64,000 bases of DNA from positions 225,001-289,000 of the forward strand of contig JARHVA010001922.1 in NCBI GenBank assembly GCA_037957365.1, read 5' to 3'. The first letter of the stretch is position 1; every line of letters starts with the position of its first letter. Shown here in pieces: positions 57,880 to 64,000 of this stretch. Source of the stretch: Torreya grandis (Eukaryota; Streptophyta; Pinopsida; Cupressales; Taxaceae). The notes beneath the pieces are model-generated. The model saw only the letters and a program-made list of their open reading frames with translations. It was not told the origin of the DNA and made no database searches. A program made the position numbers and the translations under genes.

Positions 57880-58440
57880 TTATTACAGGAGATTTATCAA
57901 CAATTCCATCAAAGTAGTAGCACCATTATTCACTCTCTTGACTAAAGATGTTGAATTCCTCTAAACTCCCACCTGTGATGTAGCCTTCAAGCAATTGAAG
58001 GAATTATTGACCACCACCCCTATTCTATGTGATCCTAATTAGAAGCTTCCCTTTCATATTCACATATATGCTTTAGGTATTGTCTTAGGAGTCATGATAG
58101 GTCAAAATTAGGGAGCACTCAATTATGTTATCTATTTTGTAAACAAGAACCTATAGATAGTAGAATTAAATTACATAGTTACTAAAAAAGAGTTTTTGGT
58201 AGTAGTCTATGCTATCAACAAGTTTCATCACTACATCACAAGGTATCAAGTCTTTATTCATACAAACCATGTATCCATTTAATAGCTTATGAACAAACTA
58301 GTTATCCTAACTAGAGTGATAAGATGGATGCTCTTATTATAAGAGTTTGATCTCACCATTGTAGATAAGCTTGGCATGACAATGTCATGGCTGATTTCTT
58401 ATCACACCTACAATCCCCTAAAGAAGATACCATAGTGTAT
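57880..58440 (+). pseudogene. pol: Element E RNase H
   Basis: YYRRFINNSIKVVAPLFTLL leads in, then FKQLKELLTTTPILCDPN, HIHIYALGIVLGVMIGQN, ELNYIVTKKEFLVVVYAINK and ending IVIHTNH-type sequence near 58270. The expected TDH reads TNH, again a G-to-A change. There is a single RNase H only, unlike elements A and C. Confidence 0.7.
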
Positions 58441-58639
58441 GAATAATTTCTAGATAGCACCTATTCTCCCTCACCCTTATCACACCTTGGTATGCTGATA
58501 TTATTAACTACCTTTCCATAGGGTTACTCCCATAACACTTTCTTCCTAAACAAAGAAGAGCTTTAATTTAAAAAAGTGTCATGTATTCACGGTTGTCCAC
58601 ATTTCTTTTCTATACTAGGCCTAACTCCATCATCAGAAG

Positions 58640-59769
58640 ATATCTCAGAGAAGATAAAGTTCTAGATATCCTCAAAGCTTGCCATGATGACCCCTAAGGA
58701 GGGTACTTTATGGAAAAGTGTACAACAAAAAAAATCTTGAATACATGATATTATTGGCCCTCACTCCATAAATATGCCATAAGGTATACTACTCATTGTG
58801 ATAGATGTCAACATATGGGAAGACCTACATACTCAGATGAGATGCGTTTATAGTCTTAAATAGTGCTTGAACAATTTTAAAAATGGGGCCTAGACTCTGT
58901 AGGACCTTTTGATCCAAAATCCAATAACAAAGAGTATATCCTTGTCTGTATTGACTATGTCACTAAATGGGTGAAGATCAAGGATCTTACACATGCCAAG
59001 AATGAGAAGGTGGAAAAGTTCCTCTATGAAGAAATATTCATAAGATATGGCATGCCATAAGAAATAGTCATTAATCAAGGAACCCAATTCACTACTAATT
59101 TAATTACTACTTTGGTTTAAAAATATGAGATTAGGCATAATAAATCAACTCCATGTCATCCACAATCTAATAGATAAGTAGAAGTCACCAATAGGGAATT
59201 AAAAAAAATTTGACCAAGACTATTAGTATGTCCTATAAGGATTGGGAAGCTAGACTTATTGAAGCTATTCAGGGTTATAGAATCATGTGGAAGACTACTA
59301 TAGGCTTCACCCCATATGAGTTGGTCTATGGGGAAAAACTTGTATTGCTAATAAAATTTAGCATAAAACCTTATAGACATCACTAGCACTTGGGATGGAT
59401 ATATCTGAAGCACAGAAAGAAAGGCTTATATAAATAAATGCCTTAGATAAATACAAATAATAGGTATTTTAGACCATATAACTTTTACAACACTAATATA
59501 TTAACTAGCATGATAGGTACATAAATACCAGGCAATTTAATGTAGGAGATTAGGCCCTTATTTTTAATTTAAAATATAAAGATCACAAGGGCAAACTCTA
59601 GACCAGATGGCTTGGTCTATTTGAGATTGAGCATATTTTTGATAATTGAATAGTGTAACTCCAAACCATTGATATAATAAGATTCTATCTCCTGATCAAT
59701 GGCCATAGACTAAAGTTGTATAAAAATTCACTCACTCAAGAGGAGTTTTCCAAGAACATACACATGTAA
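58640..59769 (+). pseudogene. pol: Element E integrase
   Basis: The zinc domain has YYWPSLHKYA and HCDRCQHMGRP (58745-58830). The core has WGLDSVGPFDP and CIDYVTKWVK with the first Asp, then VINQGTQF near 59066, where the second catalytic Asp has become Asn, and VEVTNRELKK with the Glu near 59190. The C-terminal part reads RWLGLFEIEHIF and LINGHRLKLY and stops at TAA 59767-59769. The Asn change and several stops make it inactive. Confidence 0.8.
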
Positions 59770-61152
59770 TTACAAAATAGATACAATGATGTGATGGATT
59801 AACATGATGTCTCACCAGCCAACACATAATGAATAAGGAAAGGAAGACATCCTAACCCTCCTTTGGAATGAAGACTGAGACCTTCACTTGGTCCTTGACC
59901 AATAACCCTCACTACTAACTTGGCAAGGACCTAGAATAAACATTCTACTACAGGTAGTAGTTAGAGTAAAAAAAAACCCAACAATGAAAACCCTTTTTTG
60001 GGCATTATTGGTAGTTTTTGGGTAGAAACCAGCTTTTTAGATACCTAAAACTATAAAATGGACCTAAATATAAAACTATCTTACTGGCTATTTAGGGGTA
60101 AAAACAAAAAAATGAAAAATAAACAATCATTTTGAGCAAACTATTCATCCTCTTCCAGTTGCCAAGGGCCATTTTGTAACTACTAAAAGCACCTCCTTCA
60201 ATTTCTATTGGATCTTCTATAGTTATTGTAGGCACCTCCTTTAGTTTTTATGAGCTCTTATATAGCTACTATGGTCACTATTCCCATACCTGGGCATAAC
60301 CTTTTCATCACTATGGGTGCCATCTTTGGTTGTTATAAGCATACCCTAACATCCTTCTAAGCGTATGCAAGATAACTCTTTCCATAATTTAATATATGGC
60401 CTTGGATATGAGATTTTCAACATACAAGGAAGATACTAGACCACCTAGAAGAGGAATGAAGGAGGATTAGAGTAGAAAATTCAAAAACATGCTCAAGCCT
60501 ACCCTTAAATAACAAGGCAAAGTCACTAGGAAGGATCCACAAGCAGTAAGATAACACATAGGATAATCATGTAGAGGAAGATCACTAAGAAACAACACCT
60601 TTAACTACCCCCTTCCATGTTCATGTAGCACCTAAACTGGAACATCTAGATCTATAATAACCACCTTGTGTAAGGAGAGCAATAATCTCCCATCCAATTC
60701 TAAGACTCCTATTCCAATTCCATACAAGTTGTCATGACAAACATGTAGGTGAGCTAAGGGCATCATTAAAGCCTAACATCTTGTGATCTCATCATTAATT
60801 CAAAAGGGGCCCATTTAGTCTAATTATAACTACAAGCATAATCATTTCATTCTATCAAATCACTTGCATGCAAACACTCACATGCATATCCTTGACATAA
60901 CCCTTGGTAAACCATTAAAAGGTACACTATATATTTTGATAATTGAAAAGTATTCATTATTTTAATATAGCATGTACAATATTAAAAGCATATTAAAATC
61001 ATAAAATATGTCATTCATTTAATACCCCTTAACTCACACTTAAACCCACATGATGACTTCCCAACCCACACTTATACCCTTAATAATTGCCCCATTCTAT
61101 CCCTTCCATCCTATTCACTCCATATCACTTGAGGATATGTGACAACTCACAT
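59770..61152 (+). other. Noncoding gap after pol of E
   Basis: No coding signal. A 42-bp imperfect repeat occurs at 60190 and 60232 (GCACCTCCTT start) with a weaker third copy near 60274. The remainder is AT-rich and unassigned. Confidence 0.5.
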
Positions 61153-61163
61153 GGGGGGAAGGA
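61153..61163 (+). promoter_or_regulatory. Purine tract between pol and the third frame of E
   Basis: GGGGGGAAGGA is followed at once by TGTTGTGGGAGAGAA. It looks like a polypurine tract next to an LTR start, but the downstream sequence does not match E's 5' LTR. An internal tract is the alternative. Confidence 0.45.
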
Positions 61164-61439
61164 TGTTGTGGGAGAGAATATCATGTACTATAGGATCTAA
61201 ACATGCAAGACTAAATGCCATAATGAAGCCCTAATACCCTATAGAGAAATAAATCAATTTCATTAATTTCCCTTGTAAGTATACCCATTCATGCAAAGCT
61301 AAAACAACCTTGCAACCTGTAACCCTACAACCTGCAACCACAAATTGTCATTATTGGAAAAACCCTTGATTTACTATAGGTAAATTTTTATAAGCCAAAT
61401 AGAGTGTGTTTTCTATTGCTAGTTGAAAGGATTGGAAGA

Positions 61440-64000
61440 AAAGCTGAACTTAGCAGAATGGGAGAGTCAGTTGTGAGGAGAGAACCCATGGATCATAGCT
61501 AAATTTAGGGAGACCAAGCCAATTAGGATATTTTCAATAGAGCTAGTTTGACCACCTATTTTGAGAAATTACAACATTTATCAGAACCCCTTGCTAGGGA
61601 ATTTGTAGGATCCTTTACTAAAAACCAAGCTATTATACATGGCATCACATTCCCAGTCATTGAAGAACTAATGAGCCAAGTAACTAGAATACCAAGTACA
61701 GGGGAGAAATGACAAGACAAACCCAATGGTCAAGAGGCTAGATAGTAGTTTTGTCAAGAAACTGAAAGACTATTACTGAAGAAAGGTGGTGTGGAGAGAC
61801 TCAACTTACTTGTAGCCTGGAGGGAGATAGCCTCATACATCATCAGATACATGACTTGCAAAGGAAGGTATTCCCTAATTTATACTCTTTAATTTAAATT
61901 TTTGAATCATTTAAGGTATGACATAACCATTAATGTTCCAAATCACTTATGGAACATTCTAAAAAAGATGTCTAAAGAGTACCAAAAGGGTATTGTAAAA
62001 GCCCTATCCCATCATTGCCTAATATGGTTGATAACTAAACATGGAATAAATTCTGTCAGACCTGACCTGAGTTGGGAATAGTTTTTAAACATAAGGAATA
62101 ACTAACCTTAGTAAGAATAAGGTAATGATGATGATAAATCCCCTAAGGAGTAGGCCCAACATATTGTATAAGAAGATGCTACGAGCACTAGTGCTACTAG
62201 TCAACCCATAGCTACTGAGGTTCCATCTAAAACTACTACAGGTAGAAGAAAGAGAATAAAACTAGTCTTACCTCCTAACATAGAGGAGGGAAGTCCATAG
62301 TAACATATTCCTTCTCCCACTATCTCCTCACCATAGATTGATCTTTCTACCATGGCTTCTTTAAGATAAGAGGAAGTTCTTCAATCAACTGCTGCACAGG
62401 AAGAATAAATTCCATCAGCCACTCCTCCTAAAAGGAAGATGAAAACTAAAGAAATTAAATCCATTGTATCAATAAAAAGGATACCTCTTCCTAATATATA
62501 TTAAATAATTAAGAAACAAAATATAAATACAACCTCCTCACCCATAGACATCAGTGAGGACTAAAAGCCAAAAAAAGAGCCTAGGTTTTGAGAAGACCCT
62601 GATAGGTTTGAAATTGAAGAATGGTCTACTAATGAGGAATCCACCAAGGAAGAAGAAGAACAGTCACCCCAACCATCCAAATTTACTGAGGAAGACATTG
62701 ATCTTCTCAGAAACATTGGGTATATAGAAAAAGAATTGAGAATGGCAGATCAACCTATAGTAGAAGAGGAATTGACTAAAGAAGAAACTATGGAAAGAGA
62801 AGTAGAATAAGAGATATTTCCCCATGCCCAGGAGTTCCAAACATTGGAAAAATATATGAAATAAATATATAGTCTAAGGAATGAAATAATATAATTGAAA
62901 GGAAAAAAAGGCATCGAAACACTTCTAAGGGCAACAAAGTTTGTAGAACCTTCTATGGATAGAGAAAAGGTATTGGAGTAACCTATAACAACTTCATCTA
63001 CCTTGGCCACAGAAGCACATATAGTAGATTATGCTCTAGCTTTAGTACCCTTCTACAATAGATTTCTTTCTTCATTGCCCACTATAAAAACACCTATAGT
63101 AGAAGAAGTCATTGATGTATATCTTTTAGCTGTCACACCTATGGAAACTAATGACCTCCTATGTTTTCTTAAGGAACAATTTGGTGATGATGAAACTCAC
63201 TACAAGAAGTTAGTCCAAAGATTTAAAGTATATGTTGAAACTAAAGAAAAAAAAGTGGACTTGGAAGAAAAATTGAAAATAGTTGAAACTAGGATCAAGT
63301 ATCTAAAGGAGAAGATTAACAAAATGCATGAAACCACTAAATGTTAATAGAGTATAGACCACCTTCTAGGGTGTATGTTGTCTACTTAGAAGAGAGATGG
63401 CTTAAATTCAAATATGATAGGATCTATAATGATCAGTCTTACATGGTTTTTAACCCCAAATCTTTATTTAAAGTATATAAACATGTTGCTCCTGACTTCT
63501 AAGCTTAGTTAAGTGAATTTTACATTCACCAATATGATGTACCGAGTAATGCAGATTAGAATCCAAACATCTACTTAGGGGATGTCTAGCTAAATGCATT
63601 TTCTTCATATGTTCTTAATGAAAAAAGAAGAAGGAAACAAGTGGAAGAGTATCAATAAAAATTAAAATAAGCTACCATAATGATCAGGGGTGAATCAAGT
63701 GATCCAGATGTTGTAATAGAAGAATAGATCTCCCTTGTAAAATCAAGTACTCCATAAGAATATCCTATCAAGAAATAGGTAGAAGTTCAAAATCATTATT
63801 TAAGTCTAATAAAAGGAGATGGAAAGAAAATTTGTCTTTCTTATTCTTATAGATGGGAAAAACTCTCTGATGCTTTAAAAATAAATGAACCTTACTCCCC
63901 TCAAGACCTTAGGGAAGCTATACATAGAGTATACATCTATATTGAGCTTGTTAAGAAGAGAAGGGTGAAATGGTTGGGATTGATGTTTCAACCTCCTTTA
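61440..64000 (+). pseudogene. Third open frame of E (env-position), unknown product
   Basis: It is a long decayed frame downstream of pol, in the position where Athila elements carry an env-like gene. I do not recognise a family. Seen in order: LAREFVGSFTKNQAIIHGIT near 61600; a helical region with YSLIYTL and KFLNHLRYD and NVPNHLWNILKKMS (61870-61980); two basic clusters (GRRKRIK near 62250, PKRKMKTKEIK near 62440) that could be nuclear signals; an acidic Ser/Pro/Glu-rich part (62560-62820); a coiled-coil-like stretch (63200-63340). After a frame shift at about 63345 the coding signal continues (LEERWLKFKYDRIY, RWEKLSDALKINEPYSPQDL) to the window edge. No clear signal peptide or membrane segment is seen, which speaks against an envelope. 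Stops are mostly TAG or TAA where Gln is likely. Confidence 0.6.

Larger units (their letters stand above)
51968..64000 (+). mobile_element. Element E: Athila-type Ty3/gypsy retrotransposon
   Basis: The order is 5' LTR, tRNA-Asp-like primer site, gag, protease, RT, RNase H, integrase, a noncoding gap, a purine tract and a third open frame. It lacks the second RNase H of A and C. RT and protease motifs and the primer site point to the Athila branch. No 3' LTR copy is found before 64000, so the element is longer than 12 kb or its end lies just outside. It inserted in fragment F (target bases ATGGT expected on the far side). Confidence 0.8.

Noticed and set aside
61164..61440. Possible 3' LTR of element E
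   Set aside because: It begins TGTTGTGGG after a purine tract but shows no similarity to the 5' LTR start or end, and coding signal follows.

Overview
This window looks like intergenic DNA from a large-genome seed plant. It holds no intact host gene, tRNA or rRNA that I can recognise. Nearly all the coding signal belongs to Ty3/gypsy retrotransposons of the plant Tat and Athila lineages, nested in one another and heavily decayed. Low GC, very scarce CpG, telomere-like A-rich blocks and deep nesting suggest a gymnosperm, but I cannot name the species.

Layout. 1-8313: old AT-rich DNA with two degenerate telomere-like blocks (1-720, 6411-6660), a pure (TG)n run (3902-3966) and a weak inverted repeat (about 4360-5185). 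8314-41748: element B (plus strand, Tat type). It has a 988-bp 5' LTR, a leader swollen by a six-copy tandem array of 1542-bp modules (8828-18091), then gag (20195-22508), protease and the segment before reverse transcriptase. 22509-38644: element A (minus strand), a relative of B inserted into B's gag, with two LTRs, leader, gag, protease, RT, two RNase H domains and integrase. From 41749: element C (minus strand, Tat type), which cuts off B; its 3' LTR, RT and RNase H remain, with a truncated integrase. 45131-48949: unassigned. 48950-51459: element D (plus strand), with its LTR end, primer binding site and gag; its LTR is related to that of C. 51460-51967: fragment F with a 66-bp tandem repeat. 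51968-64000: element E (plus strand, Athila type), with LTR, primer binding site, gag, protease, RT, RNase H, integrase and a long third reading frame that runs off the window.

The most unusual feature is the array in B. Comparison with A shows that each 1542-bp module is the promoter-proximal U3, R and U5 of the LTR joined to about 1.1 kb of leader. The retrotransposon therefore carries six tandem promoter/leader cassettes. Each holds a TATA-box position (changed in copy 2), and the copies I read share a palindrome just upstream of it and a consensus-like 5' splice site. The modules are nearly identical to one another although B's coding regions are full of stops.

No coding region is intact. 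The stops I checked fall mainly where the family has Gln, Arg or Trp, as expected from C-to-T decay on either strand. All coding entries are therefore pseudogenes. Edges are exact where stated and otherwise good to tens of bases.
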